Shown here piece by piece: positions 18,676 to 28,286 of a DNA stretch of 64,000 bases (positions are counted from its first letter, which is position 1; each line of letters starts with the position of its first letter). A program made the translations under genes and the position numbers. The stretch is from Vreelandella venusta (lineage in GTDB: Bacteria; Pseudomonadota; Gammaproteobacteria; Pseudomonadales; Halomonadaceae). The DNA is taken from contig NZ_BJUL01000014.1 of NCBI RefSeq assembly GCF_007989605.1, positions 1-64,000 of the forward strand, in the 5' to 3' direction. Under the pieces are notes generated by a model. It did not search any database. It was not told the DNA's origin and was given only the letters and a program-made list of their open reading frames with translations.

Positions 18676-19842
18676 CTAGTCAGTGCACGGTTTAGCGATG
18701 ATGCGCCAGTCATTGCCAACGGCTCGAATTTCTTTAATAGTTAAGCGCTTCTGGTCGGCCATGCGGGTCATGCCGGGCAACGCAAAAAGTGGTCGAGCCT
18801 CGCCTCCCAAAAGCGTGGGAGCAACAAATAACTGTAGTTCATCCACCACATTTGCATCTAACAGCGCGCCTGCCAGGGTAGCACCGGTTTCTACGAGCAG
18901 CTCGTTTACCAGCTCATGCTCAGCTAACCAGTTCAGCATATCCGTGAGGTCGATTCGGCCTTCTTGAGCCGCGGGCAGCACCTTAATGTCTGCACCTGCA
19001 GCTTTCAGCTTTTGGCGTTTCTCTTCACTGTGGTGTTCAGTAGTAATAATTAATGTGCGGCCGGGTTCACGAAGACAAGCTGCCGCTAACGGTAACCGTA
19101 GACGCGAATCCAAAATAACGCGTAGTGGCTGCCGCTGACTTACTGTATCTGCGTTATCTAGCCCCAACTGGTCTGCGCGCACTGTCAGCCGTGAATCATC
19201 CATAATGACGGATTCAACGCCGCTCAGAATAGCGCTTGAACGCGCTCGCAGACGCTGCACTTGGCTACGAGCTTCTGGGCCAGTAATCCACTGCGACTCT
19301 CCAGAGCCCATAGCAGTGCGGCCATCCAGGCTCATGGCCATTTTTAAACGTACAAAAGGACGTTTGTGCTGCATACGGGAAATAAAGCCAGGATTCAGCA
19401 CACGGGCATCCTGCTCCAGCAGCCCAACATCGACCTGAATTCCTGATTCTCGAAGTCGCTTGATACCGCGTCCACTAACGCAAGGGTTAGGATCAACCAT
19501 TGCGACTACCACGCGAGCAACGTTGGCTTCCGCTAACGCAACGGCACAAGGACCAGTGCGTCCTGTATGGGAACAAGGTTCCAGCGTGACATAAGCCGTT
19601 GCGCCTTCTGCCTTTGCACCAGCGGCGTTAAGCGCGTGAATTTCTGCGTGAGGCTCACCAGCACGCAGGTGAAAGCCCTCGCCAACCACCTGCCCTTCAG
19701 CGTGCTGATCGTAGCGGACAATAACACAGCCTACTCGGGGGTTGGGGTCAGTTGTATATAGCCCTTTCGCCGCTAATTGCAACGCACGCGCCATGAATTG
19801 ATGGTCAGCACGGGTGTAGCTCTGCTCCGTTAACTCTTTCAT
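18676..19842 (-). CDS. ribD: Bifunctional riboflavin deaminase/reductase
   Basis: Deaminates and reduces the pyrimidine intermediate of riboflavin synthesis. The N-terminal deaminase (about residues 12-145) has the zinc motifs HAEIHAL and PCSHTGRTGPC; the C-terminal reductase begins near RPFVRLKMAMSLDGRTA. The 388-residue length is slightly longer than E. coli RibD (367). The start ATG at 19842 overlaps the nrdR stop as TGATG. The next gene is ribB; no riboflavin synthase lies in the 72-base gap, unlike in Pseudomonas. Confidence 0.96.
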   Translation of the reverse strand: MKELTEQSYTRADHQFMARALQLAAKGLYTTDPNPRVGCVIVRYDQHAEGQVVGEGFHLRAGEPHAEIHALNAAGAKAEGATAYVTLEPCSHTGRTGPCAVALAEANVARVVVAMVDPNPCVSGRGIKRLRESGIQVDVGLLEQDARVLNPGFISRMQHKRPFVRLKMAMSLDGRTAMGSGESQWITGPEARSQVQRLRARSSAILSGVESVIMDDSRLTVRADQLGLDNADTVSQRQPLRVILDSRLRLPLAAACLREPGRTLIITTEHHSEEKRQKLKAAGADIKVLPAAQEGRIDLTDMLNWLAEHELVNELLVETGATLAGALLDANVVDELQLFVAPTLLGGEARPLFALPGMTRMADQKRLTIKEIRAVGNDWRIIAKPCTD

Positions 19843-20345
19843 CAATCCTCTCCGCGCTGCGGGACGCTACGGGCTGATGCAGGGTGTTCGCCAGGATCTT
19901 GAGAAAGACGGTCTATTTCAGCACGAAACTCGTCTAAATCCTGAAACTTACGATATACCGATGCAAAGCGGATATACGCTACCTGATCCAGGTTACTTAA
20001 TGCCTTCATGACGGCTTCACCGATATCCCGCGCATTAACTTCGCGGTCCCCGCGGGCACGAAGCGATTGGCGAATACGCTCCACAGCAGCTTCTATTTCC
20101 TCCGCACTGACCGGACGCTTCTCCAGCGCTCGCAACATGCCTGCACGCAGCTTGCTCTCGTTAAAGGTTTCGCGTGAGCCGTCGGATTTTACGACCCTCG
20201 GCATAATCAACTCTGCGGTTTCATATGTGGTGAAGCGTTCTTGGCAACTAGCGCACTGGCGACGACGGCGCACTTGGTCACCGTCGGCTACCAGCCGCGA
20301 GTCGGTCACTCGAGTATCATTAGCACCACAAAAAGGGCAATGCAT
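19842..20345 (-). CDS. nrdR: Ribonucleotide reductase repressor NrdR
   Basis: Nucleotide-sensing repressor of ribonucleotide reductase genes. The 167-residue product begins [10 protein letters not shown] with a zinc ribbon (CPFC and CASC), followed by the ATP-cone (about residues 49-139; [18 protein letters not shown]). First gene of the riboflavin cluster, divergent from the GH13 phosphorylase across 238 bases. Confidence 0.96.
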   Translation of the reverse strand: MHCPFCGANDTRVTDSRLVADGDQVRRRRQCASCQERFTTYETAELIMPRVVKSDGSRETFNESKLRAGMLRALEKRPVSAEEIEAAVERIRQSLRARGDREVNARDIGEAVMKALSNLDQVAYIRFASVYRKFQDLDEFRAEIDRLSQDPGEHPASARSVPQRGED

Positions 20346-20583
20346 GGCAGTCAACCTGTTGTCAGTACGTGCAGCGTGTCAGCTTGTGCGGATAACGGCA
20401 CATATAAGCAATATTGCAAACTATTATTAGCAGCGGAGTAGCCACGCGCTACAACGGCATGCAGTTTAAGGGCGCTTGCAAGCAGAAATAGTCGCTTCTT
20501 TAAACGCGGCATTAACCTAGCATTGTAACGATTTGGCACACAAGCTGCAGCGTTTGTCGTAGGTTGTTTAAGAGGACACCCCT

Positions 20584-22353
20584 ATGACCCCATTTGAGCA
20601 GACAGTCCACCCGCTCCTTTCGCACCTCTACGGCCCCCGCGCCAGCGAGGTACAACGCCGTCTTGGACAACACATTGAGCACTTTCGCAATACATCACAG
20701 ACGCCAGCCATAACCGAAAATACCGCGCCTGAAGGCGATAATGCACCAACATGGAGCGAGAAAGACCAGTGGGTCATTAGCTACGGTGACTCCATTGTGG
20801 CAGAGGAAACACCGCCGCTTGCTGTGCTTAATGAGTTCCTTCAGCGCTATTTGGGGGAGCGTATCAGCGGCGTGCATGTGCTGCCTTTTTTTCCTTGGAG
20901 TAGCGATGATGGCTTTTCAGTCATTCATTACCGCGAGGTTAATCCAGAGCTAGGCGATTGGCAGCATATCCGTGAGCTGGCAAACCACTATGACGTAATG
21001 GGCGACTTAGTGCTCAACCATGTATCTCGCGAGTCGCTGTGGTTTGTGGATTACTTAACCGGAAGCTTGCCAGGTCGTGATTACTTTATAGAGGTAGACC
21101 CGGAAACCGATGTTTCTGACGTGGTTCGTCCACGTAGTAGCCCGCTGCTGGTGTCCATTTCCACGCGTCGGGGCACGCGCCATGTATGGGCAACCTTCTC
21201 AGAAGATCAGATCGATTTAAACTTTGAAAATCCTGACGTATTGCTCGAGTTTGTTGGCATCTTGCTGTTTTACCTCCAACAAGGCGTGCGCATAATTCGC
21301 CTGGATGCAGTGGCATTTTTATGGAAGCGTCTGGGCACGCCATGCATCCACCTTCCCGAAACCCATACGGTTGTCCGCTTACTGCGCGCCATTGTCGATG
21401 AAATAGCGCCGGGCACGCTGATAATTACCGAAACGAACGTCCCTCACGCAGAAAACATCAGCTACTTTGGCCTAGAGCGGTTAGCCAACGGGTCGCCAGA
21501 CGAAGCCCACATGGTCTATCAGTTCGCCCTGCCCCCTTTGTTATTGCACACCCTCACCCGCGGTGAAGCCACTACCCTTCAAACATGGCTTGCCAGCCTG
21601 CCGATACTGCCCAGACACTGCACTTATTTAAACTTCACCGCCAGCCATGATGGTATTGGCGTGCGCCCTTTAGAAGGGCTGCTACCCGACCATGAGCGAG
21701 ATGCGCTGCTCGAACTGATGCATCGCTTTGGTGGATTTGTCAGCATGCGGAGCAATCCCGACGGCAGTGACTCGCCCTATGAAATCAATATTACTTGGTT
21801 TGAGGCCATGCTCGGCACGCGCAGAGGACCAGACCCTTGGCAAATTGCCCGCTTTCTGTGCAGCCAAGCGATTATGCTCACTCTACAGGGCATTCCCGCT
21901 CTGTATATTCATACTTTGACCGGCACGCTTAACGATGTCGAAGGAGTGGAGCGCAGCGGCCGATTGCGCTCAATTAATCGACGTCGCTGGCAGCGTGATG
22001 AGCTAGCACTGTTACTCGAAAGCCCCTCAACGCCGACCCACGATGTGTTTCATGCGCTTAGCCGCCTGCTGGAACTTCGGCGCACAGAGCCCTGCTTCCA
22101 CCCCAACGCCACACAACGCGTACTGACTACGCCGCCTGAAGTGTTAGCCATTGAGCGAGGCCCACTCAGCGACGGCCGCCGCTTGCTTGCCCTGTTTAAT
22201 GTCACTGATACGCTACTGCCATTAGATAATGTAGGAGAAGCACTGGAGCAGGCACTTAGCCAACATGCTTGGCGTGCTTTAGATCTGCAAAATGCCCAGG
22301 AGGAGCGCGCGCTTCCCCCTTATGCAATAAGATGGATGGTGGCAGATACGTGA
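20584..22353 (+). CDS. GH13 sucrose-phosphorylase family enzyme, probable glucosylglycerate phosphorylase
   Basis: A 589-residue GH13 subfamily 18 type glucoside phosphorylase. The catalytic nucleophile is Asp241 in IIRLDAVAFLWK and the acid/base Glu283 in IITETNVPHAENISYFG; the transition-state Asp lies in NFTASHDGIGVRPLEG. The TETNVPH segment is, from memory, what I associate with glucosylglycerate phosphorylases and not with sucrose phosphorylases, which usually read PEIHEH here. It would split glucosylglycerate with phosphate to glucose-1-phosphate and glycerate. The window also encodes the synthesis pair at 30947-33123, which supports that role. AGAGGA precedes the ATG. It appears monocistronic. 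Sucrose or another glucoside as substrate cannot be excluded. Confidence 0.82.
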   Translation: MTPFEQTVHPLLSHLYGPRASEVQRRLGQHIEHFRNTSQTPAITENTAPEGDNAPTWSEKDQWVISYGDSIVAEETPPLAVLNEFLQRYLGERISGVHVLPFFPWSSDDGFSVIHYREVNPELGDWQHIRELANHYDVMGDLVLNHVSRESLWFVDYLTGSLPGRDYFIEVDPETDVSDVVRPRSSPLLVSISTRRGTRHVWATFSEDQIDLNFENPDVLLEFVGILLFYLQQGVRIIRLDAVAFLWKRLGTPCIHLPETHTVVRLLRAIVDEIAPGTLIITETNVPHAENISYFGLERLANGSPDEAHMVYQFALPPLLLHTLTRGEATTLQTWLASLPILPRHCTYLNFTASHDGIGVRPLEGLLPDHERDALLELMHRFGGFVSMRSNPDGSDSPYEINITWFEAMLGTRRGPDPWQIARFLCSQAIMLTLQGIPALYIHTLTGTLNDVEGVERSGRLRSINRRRWQRDELALLLESPSTPTHDVFHALSRLLELRRTEPCFHPNATQRVLTTPPEVLAIERGPLSDGRRLLALFNVTDTLLPLDNVGEALEQALSQHAWRALDLQNAQEERALPPYAIRWMVADT

Positions 22354-22459
22354 AAAATGCATTGCGGCATAATGTCTCAGCAATGAGGCAATATAATCGT
22401 CAAATAATCGACGACTGAGATACTGCAGCATTCAACATTGACTGAGTTAATCGTTAATT

Positions 22460-23275
22460 ATGCTGCAACAAAGCATTGTCATTGGCCCTTTGGGTTTCAG
22501 CCTTCATCAGCTGGTTTTAATAGTGGCTTTTTTGATAGCGCTTCTGGTAGGAGCGTTACTAGGGCGGCGACACCGTGTAGCGGTCGGCGATACGCTTATA
22601 ACGATATTTTTTATTGGCCTCCTGGCTGCTCGAGTCGCGTTTGTCGTGCGTTATTGGGAAGCGTATGACGGTATTATTTCCCGCTTAGATATCCGTGACG
22701 GTGGCTTTGATTTAGCAGCCGGTTTTATTGCTGGACTGAGTTACGCGAGCTGGGCTCTCTGGCGCTCTGCTGGCCAACGCAGGCCTTTAAGCGGCGCCTT
22801 GTTTGCGGGATTGCTTACATGGGGGATGCTGGTTGGTAGCACGCTGTTCATCGAACAGCAATCGCGCCCACTCCCTCCCACCGCTTTATTAGACCGAAAC
22901 GGCCACCCTACCAGCCTACCCCAGCTTGCCAAGCAAACGCAGCAGCCCCTGGTTGTTAACCTTTGGGCAAGCTGGTGCCCTCCCTGTATTCGAGAAATGC
23001 CTGTTTTTGAGGAAGCTCAAAATACCCAGCAGGACATCACATTTGTGTTTGTTAATCAGGGGGAAAGCGCCCAGCACATTGAGATATTTATGAATCAGCA
23101 TGACCTTTCACTTGAGAATGTGTGGCTTGACCAAAGCAATGCATTAGGGAGAGCAACGGGGGCTCACGCCATGCCCACTACCCTTTTTTATAATGCGCAA
23201 GGAAAACTCGTGAACACGCACTTTGGCGAACTTTCCCGGGCAACGCTTCAACAAGGCTTGAAACGATTACGTTGA
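22460..23275 (+). CDS. TlpA-type thioredoxin fused to an N-terminal four-helix membrane domain
   Basis: A 271-residue membrane protein. Residues 1-135 contain about four hydrophobic helices (LVLIVAFLIALLVGALLG, LITIFFIGLLAARVAFV, FDLAAGFIAGLSYASWALW, ALFAGLLTWGMLVGSTLF). Residues 140-271 form a TlpA/ResA thioredoxin domain with the active site WASWCPPCIREMP and the cis-proline loop HAMPTTLFY. The membrane part vaguely resembles prolipoprotein diacylglyceryl transferase, but the GRxGNFIN signature is absent, so lipidation activity is not suggested. It is followed by dsbG after 70 bases, so it may exchange electrons with DsbG in the periplasm. The ribosome site is weak. Confidence 0.8.
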   Translation: MLQQSIVIGPLGFSLHQLVLIVAFLIALLVGALLGRRHRVAVGDTLITIFFIGLLAARVAFVVRYWEAYDGIISRLDIRDGGFDLAAGFIAGLSYASWALWRSAGQRRPLSGALFAGLLTWGMLVGSTLFIEQQSRPLPPTALLDRNGHPTSLPQLAKQTQQPLVVNLWASWCPPCIREMPVFEEAQNTQQDITFVFVNQGESAQHIEIFMNQHDLSLENVWLDQSNALGRATGAHAMPTTLFYNAQGKLVNTHFGELSRATLQQGLKRLR

Positions 23276-23345
23276 GATAACCTCCTACCTTGCTCATAAC
23301 ATTACTGGCTTACACTGCGTATCTTTCAAACATAAGGACTTACTT

Positions 23346-24125
23346 ATGAAATACTTTTCCCTGTCTCGCTTAAGCACCTTGTTACTATTAACGGGCATTG
23401 GCAACCTCTCGACAGGCTATGCCGAAGAACTGCCTGCACCGGTTCAAGCGCTCACCAACCAGGGGATAACGATTCACGGCCAGTTTGAGGCACCAGGGGG
23501 CATGCGCGGTTTCGGTGCTAGCGTGCAGGGCCAAGAGCTGGCGATTTATTTAACACCTGATGGCCAACACACCATTATCGGCACACTAATGGATGATCAA
23601 GGCAACGACCTCTCCGAAGCACAGATAGAGGAGCATGTTCGAGTTCCGCTTGAAGCGCAAACTTGGGCGTTACTGGAAGAGAGCCACTGGATTCAAGATG
23701 GCGATGAAAACGCGCCGCGGGTTATCTATACCTTTACCGATGCTAACTGCCCCTACTGTCGCCAGCTGTGGCAACAAAGCCGCCCCTGGGTAGAGGCTGG
23801 TGAAGTGCAGCTGCGCCATATTATGGTGGGCATCTTAGCCCCGAACAGTCCCGCTCTGGCGGCCACGATACTTGGTGCAGACGACCCTTCTGCCGCGCTA
23901 CATGACCACAGCAGCGGCGATTCACTTTCAGCCCGCGCCCAGCCTAGAGATATTGAAGAACAGGTCTATGCCAACAATCAGCTTTTTGAAGAGCTAGGCC
24001 TGTACGCTACGCCCACCAGTGCCTTTCAGCGCGAGACAGACAGTGGCAGTTTACGTATCGACCGAATTCAAGGCTTACCCAGCGAGGAGCGCTTAATTGA
24101 AATGATGGGCGGTGAAGCGCCTTAA
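23346..24125 (+). CDS. dsbG: Thiol:disulfide interchange protein DsbG-like
   Basis: Periplasmic thioredoxin-fold protein of 259 residues with a Sec signal peptide (cleavage probably after STGYA). The active site DANCPYCRQLW has the CPYC form of DsbG, unlike the CGYC of DsbC, and the cis-proline loop is in LYATPTSAF. An N-terminal dimerisation segment (about residues 25-100) precedes the catalytic domain. E. coli DsbG protects single cysteines from sulfenylation; its reductant could be the adjacent TlpA-like protein. A strong terminator follows. Confidence 0.88.
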   Translation: MKYFSLSRLSTLLLLTGIGNLSTGYAEELPAPVQALTNQGITIHGQFEAPGGMRGFGASVQGQELAIYLTPDGQHTIIGTLMDDQGNDLSEAQIEEHVRVPLEAQTWALLEESHWIQDGDENAPRVIYTFTDANCPYCRQLWQQSRPWVEAGEVQLRHIMVGILAPNSPALAATILGADDPSAALHDHSSGDSLSARAQPRDIEEQVYANNQLFEELGLYATPTSAFQRETDSGSLRIDRIQGLPSEERLIEMMGGEAP

Positions 24126-24177
24126 AGCAAACTATATAAGCAAGTTTTAAAGCTTCCATCCACTATCCTCAAACTAA

Positions 24178-24220
24178 TCACTAGCCCGTGGGTTATACCA
24201 CCACGGGCTAGTGATTTTTT
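24178..24220 (+). terminator. Strong terminator after dsbG
   Basis: A perfect 14-bp stem (24178-24191 with 24201-24214) and a 9-base loop is followed by TTTTTT on the plus strand. The minus-strand side lacks a T run but the stem could also slow transcription from tsdA. Confidence 0.95.
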
Positions 24221-24265
24221 CCTGACGCGTTGATTGCGATGCTTGTATCGCTGCTGCTCAGCTAG

Positions 24266-25324
24266 TTACTCGTCTGAGAGGTTTTCAAAACGCGGCATAC
24301 CGACGTTCCATGGCTGGATATCGCCTTTTTCGCCAAAGTTCGCATGGTCGCCAAGGACATGGCCATCATGCTCACGTACTTGCCCATAAAGCGAACGCTT
24401 ATGGAATGTGGGACCGAAGCGCTCTAGTGTCTCAGCAACGTCACCCGTGTAACGGGGGTCTTGCGGTCGCTCTTGGCTAGTCATGTAATAGGCAATGTCC
24501 CAGGCATCCTGGTCACTTAACGAGCGTGGCTGTCCGAGCGGCATGTTGTTGTAAATAAACCCTGCAGCGGTATCTACTCTGACTATGCCTGCGCCCCAGT
24601 TATTAGAGCCATCGCCCCAGGGGGCAGGGAACACATACTCGCCGTTCTCATAGTGCCCAGCGCCGTCGTTTTGATGACAAATGGCGCAATTTTCTTGGTA
24701 CGCCGCTTCACCACGAGCGTAATCGGGGGATTCATCTGGCTCGCCTGGCGCAGGAAAACCACGCCCATAGATAGGCTGACTGGGGTACATTGGCGCACCG
24801 GTAGCCAGCCATTGGTGATAAGCGCTGAGTGCGAGCATCTCATCACTACCATAGGCAGGTGGCGTACCATTCATCGAGTAAGCAAAGCAACCTGCAATGC
24901 GCTCTTCAAGATTGTTAACGTGCTGATTTTTACCCCTGAAGTCAGGCAGTGTGACTGCTGCGGCCCAGACAGGGGCACTAAACGGCTGACGCCCTTCGCC
25001 TAAGTGGCAGCTTGAGCAGTTCATGTCATTAAAAACGTTTTCACCGCGCAACTGCTGGGTGTTGGTAAATAGGTCATAGCCATACCGAATGACCTTTTTC
25101 AGCTCTGGATGGATATCGGCGTCTTCCAGGTCTGCCATCGTCGGTGGAACATGAACGAGTTCGCCCTCTTGCGGTGCAGGAAAGCCAAGTTCTACTAACT
25201 GCTGATAGGGCGCTTCGCTCGATGATGAGTCGCCAGCATTATCAGCGAAAGCGCTGACGGCTAGTCCGGTAGCTAATGAACAGCCTGTTAGCGCTAGCAC
25301 GAGACGTTTTTTATGCAAAATCAT
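24266..25324 (-). CDS. tsdA: Thiosulfate dehydrogenase, diheme cytochrome c TsdA
   Basis: Oxidises two thiosulfate to tetrathionate in the periplasm. The 352-residue protein has a Sec signal and two haem sites, CSSCH (103-107) and CAICH (213-217). The segment LEERIAGCFAYSMNG contains Cys146 at the place of the unusual axial cysteine ligand of the active-site haem in characterised TsdA, and is followed by the matching EMLALSAYHQWL. That His/Cys-haem segment is the main reason for the call. Its ATG overlaps the tsdB stop as ATGA. The two-component genes lie just upstream in the same direction. Confidence 0.9.
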   Translation of the reverse strand: MILHKKRLVLALTGCSLATGLAVSAFADNAGDSSSSEAPYQQLVELGFPAPQEGELVHVPPTMADLEDADIHPELKKVIRYGYDLFTNTQQLRGENVFNDMNCSSCHLGEGRQPFSAPVWAAAVTLPDFRGKNQHVNNLEERIAGCFAYSMNGTPPAYGSDEMLALSAYHQWLATGAPMYPSQPIYGRGFPAPGEPDESPDYARGEAAYQENCAICHQNDGAGHYENGEYVFPAPWGDGSNNWGAGIVRVDTAAGFIYNNMPLGQPRSLSDQDAWDIAYYMTSQERPQDPRYTGDVAETLERFGPTFHKRSLYGQVREHDGHVLGDHANFGEKGDIQPWNVGMPRFENLSDE

Positions 25325-26016
25325 TGCGCTACCTCCCCTTCTTCACTACCGACTTGGGCACTAACGTCCTGGGTGGCATACCACGCTGACACCGCCTGGA
25401 TATCCTCATCGCTCATGCGCTTGGCAATGGCTCCCATCAAGTTTTGGGGATCATTATGGCGCTGATCATTTTGCCAAGCATGCAGCTGGTTGCTTATGTA
25501 ACCAGCGTGCTGACCTGCAATACCGGGGAACACCTCCCCAACGCCAGTGCCATTCGGGCCATGACAGCTCTTGCATGAGACAATGTAGGCATCCCAATCT
25601 CCACGCTCAGCTAACTGTTCGCCACGGGCCAATAACGCGTCGTCCACATCATCGCCACCCTGGCCAGGGGTGATAGGCATTGCGCTATAGTAGGCGGCAA
25701 CATCTGCTATTTGCTGGTCATTAAGCATGTTAGCAAAGGGCATCATGGTGGCGTTTTGGCGACGTCCCTCTTTAAAATCGTGTAGCTGCTTAACGATATA
25801 ATCAGCATTAAGCCCAGCCAAACGCGGCCACGACTCACCTCCAGGTATGTTCATCCCGCTACCGTTAGCTTGATGACACGCTGTACAGGTTGCCGCGGCG
25901 GCCTGGCCACGCTCGGCATCGCCGGCTTCGGCAAAGGCCACACCTGCGAGAGTGCTACCGCCTATAAGGCTGGCGCCCATCAACAAACTAAACTTGCCCC
26001 ACGGTTTTTTATTCAT
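25321..26016 (-). CDS. tsdB: Diheme cytochrome c4-type electron acceptor TsdB
   Basis: A 231-residue periplasmic cytochrome with a Sec signal (MNKKPWGKFSLLMGASLIGG) and two CxxCH sites, CTACH and CKSCH, in two related domains as in cytochrome c4. In tsdBA operons TsdB takes electrons from TsdA and passes them towards the respiratory chain. It overlaps tsdA by four bases. The 88-base gap to the histidine kinase allows either cotranscription or a separate promoter. Confidence 0.87.
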   Translation of the reverse strand: MNKKPWGKFSLLMGASLIGGSTLAGVAFAEAGDAERGQAAAATCTACHQANGSGMNIPGGESWPRLAGLNADYIVKQLHDFKEGRRQNATMMPFANMLNDQQIADVAAYYSAMPITPGQGGDDVDDALLARGEQLAERGDWDAYIVSCKSCHGPNGTGVGEVFPGIAGQHAGYISNQLHAWQNDQRHNDPQNLMGAIAKRMSDEDIQAVSAWYATQDVSAQVGSEEGEVAQ

Positions 26017-26104
26017 ATATCCCCCTGACTGCTATTCGTTATTTACTTACCTGCCTGCTAGTACTAGCCATTGCCCATTGACAAAGATGATGCAGCGAGC
26101 ACTA

Positions 26105-27448
26105 TCAAATAACCTCAGTTCGTGCTCGTTGGTCATCCAACGCCGTAGGAATGGTTAAATGGGCGCTAAATCCGCCGGTCTGGACATTTTCAAAGCTTAC
26201 CCAGCCCCCAAAACGCTCAACAATTGCCGCCACAATTGCTAAGCCCAAACCGCTACCTTGCTGCTTGCTCACGCGCCAAAAACGCTGCGTTAACTGTTTT
26301 AGTGTAGCGTCATCGACGCCGCTACCCTGGTCATGCACTGTGAACGTTACGTGATGCTGATCAGCGGTATACTGTACGTTTAACGCTACAGGCTGCTCAC
26401 TTGCCCCATGATGCAGTGCGTTATCCAGTAAATTACGTAGTGCGGTTATTGCCAGCTCTCTAGGCATGGCAACGCATACTTGGGGTAATTGGGAGAGAAC
26501 CTGGCACTGCCCTGCGGTTGCCATGCTGTCGGCGATCGCCACATCAACAATCTCACTTACCTGACTTGGCTCGCCATCGTCAAAGCGCATGCGCCCTTCG
26601 ACTCTTGCTAACGTCAGTAACTGATCTAGCGTATGTGCCAGTCGAACCACCCCCGCCTCTGCGCATCTGAGCGCTTCTTTCGCCGTTTCGCCGTCGGCTC
26701 GCTGTGCCACTTGTAGATGGGTTTTAATCGCCGTTAAGGGCGTACGTAACTCATGAGCGGCGTCGTTGGTAAAACGCTGCTCACGAACAATGGTTTGTTG
26801 AATTCTTACGAGCAACCCATTGAGCGTATCGATCAACGGTTTAATCTCTTTCGGCACACCATAGGTAGACACAGGTGCCAATGCTTCCGGATGACGACTG
26901 GCAAGCGAAGCACGCAGCCTTGTTAGCGGCGCCAAACCACGCCAAACAACTACCCAGAGCGCAATTAAACTCCCCGTTAGTGCCACTACAAACGGCACCA
27001 CAGCAACGCGAAATACATCGCTAAGCAACATGTCCCGCTCATCCATCCGGTCGGCGGTAGTAATGACCAGATCGCCACGTTCATAGGTAAAGACACGCCA
27101 GGTAGTATCGCCCTCCTGCCGGTAAGCATGACCACGCTCACCCGGTGTCAGTATGGTTTCCATATTGGCATGAGTGCGGGCAATGATATCGCCACGGGGA
27201 GAGTGCACCTGACAGGCCAACCCCTCGATGGGCGGGATAGACAAAGCGTGAGATTGACTCTGCTCCCAGACATCTTCAGGCAGTTGAAGCACGAGTCCCG
27301 CGACCATGCGTGCCGACTGAGCTAGGCGCTGATCCAGTGTTTCGACGAATTTGTTTTCTAGATCATTGAGCAACCAAGCCGCAGCAACACCCCATAGCAG
27401 TCCCAGCGTCACCCCTAGGGTGAGCAATAGGCGGGCTCGTAAACTCAT
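26105..27448 (-). CDS. Sensor histidine kinase
   Basis: Inner-membrane sensor of 447 residues. A first membrane helix lies near residues 7-27 and a second near 150-172, enclosing a periplasmic domain. HAMP follows, then the H box FTNDAAHELRTPLTAIKTHL, the N box LRNLLDNALHHG and the G boxes DQGSGVDD and GSGLGLAIV. It is closest in layout to the QseC/TctE/PmrB class. The start overlaps the response regulator stop as ATGA. Placed directly upstream of tsdBA, it may control thiosulfate oxidation; the signal is unknown. Confidence 0.92.
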   Translation of the reverse strand: MSLRARLLLTLGVTLGLLWGVAAAWLLNDLENKFVETLDQRLAQSARMVAGLVLQLPEDVWEQSQSHALSIPPIEGLACQVHSPRGDIIARTHANMETILTPGERGHAYRQEGDTTWRVFTYERGDLVITTADRMDERDMLLSDVFRVAVVPFVVALTGSLIALWVVVWRGLAPLTRLRASLASRHPEALAPVSTYGVPKEIKPLIDTLNGLLVRIQQTIVREQRFTNDAAHELRTPLTAIKTHLQVAQRADGETAKEALRCAEAGVVRLAHTLDQLLTLARVEGRMRFDDGEPSQVSEIVDVAIADSMATAGQCQVLSQLPQVCVAMPRELAITALRNLLDNALHHGASEQPVALNVQYTADQHHVTFTVHDQGSGVDDATLKQLTQRFWRVSKQQGSGLGLAIVAAIVERFGGWVSFENVQTGGFSAHLTIPTALDDQRARTEVI

Positions 27449-28146
27449 TGTTGCCCCTTATAAGGCATGCCGGGAATGTGGACAGCCTCAGGCTTGCCTA
27501 ACCGATAGCCCAATCCACGAACCGTCTCAATGATGCCACTGCCTAATTTCCGGCGTAGGTGGTGGATATGCACGTTCAGTGCATTGCTCTCTACATCGTC
27601 ACTTAACCCGTAGAGGCTATCTTTTAGCTGGTCGGCAGAAAGCACGCTGCGTGGCGAATGCAAAAAGGTCTCTAAAAGCACCAGCTCTCGGCGTGATAGC
27701 GTTACCAACTGACCGGAGACTTTCACTTCACGCGCATGAGGATCTAGCGTCAGAGCCCCATGCACCGTCATACCCTGGCTGCGGCCCGATACTCGCCGCA
27801 ACAGCGCATGAAGGCGAGCCACTAACTCATCAAGGTCGAAAGGCTTTACCAGATAGTCGTCTGCTCCGCACTGCAGGCCGTCGACACGGTCTCGTACCGC
27901 ATCCCGCGCCGTTAGCATTAATACCGGCGTAGCGTTGCCCTGGTCACGCCACGACTGCAGCAGTTGCAAGCCGTCGCCATCGGGAAGACCGCGATCAAGT
28001 ATCACAACGTCGCTTGCCACTGACTGCATGATTTGTTCCGCGGCTTGAATCGTGGACACATGATCGACAACAAAGTCATACATCATTAAGCCGGAACGTA
28101 TTCCTGATGCGACAAGCGGATCATCTTCGATAAGCAAGACGTGCAT
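27445..28146 (-). CDS. OmpR-type response regulator
   Basis: A 233-residue two-domain regulator. The receiver has the acidic pair IEDDP, the phosphorylated aspartate in VVILDRGLPDGDG, and the conserved lysine in DDYLVKPFDLDEL. The C-terminal winged helix includes LSRREL, DDVESNALNVHIHHLRRKLG and TVRGLGYRLG. The start ATG at 28146 has AAGGA about eight bases upstream; an upstream extension lacks family resemblance. First gene of a probable RR-HK-tsdB-tsdA unit. Confidence 0.93.
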   Translation of the reverse strand: MHVLLIEDDPLVASGIRSGLMMYDFVVDHVSTIQAAEQIMQSVASDVVILDRGLPDGDGLQLLQSWRDQGNATPVLMLTARDAVRDRVDGLQCGADDYLVKPFDLDELVARLHALLRRVSGRSQGMTVHGALTLDPHAREVKVSGQLVTLSRRELVLLETFLHSPRSVLSADQLKDSLYGLSDDVESNALNVHIHHLRRKLGSGIIETVRGLGYRLGKPEAVHIPGMPYKGQQ

Positions 28147-28223
28147 GACGGTTTTCCTTTTATTACTGCTAGCATGGCAAACGCACATTAACCCAGCATT
28201 AAGCTAACGAGCGGTGCCATAAA

Positions 28224-28278
28224 CTGATTACAAAAGCTGATTTTTCAAAGCTCATTCACAAAAACTCATTCACAAAAA
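28224..28278. repeat. Four degenerate 13-14-bp tandem repeats
   Basis: Units begin at 28224, 28237, 28251 and 28265. The last two are identical (CTCATTCACAAAAA); the first two are diverged (CTGATTACAAAAG, CTGATTTTTCAAAG). The array sits between the YeeE operon terminator and the response regulator start. Confidence 0.75.
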
Positions 28279-28286
28279 ACTGCTAT

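Noticed and set aside
22460..22865. Prolipoprotein diacylglyceryl transferase
   Set aside because: Only a general helical resemblance; the GRxGNFIN signature is absent and the domain is too short.
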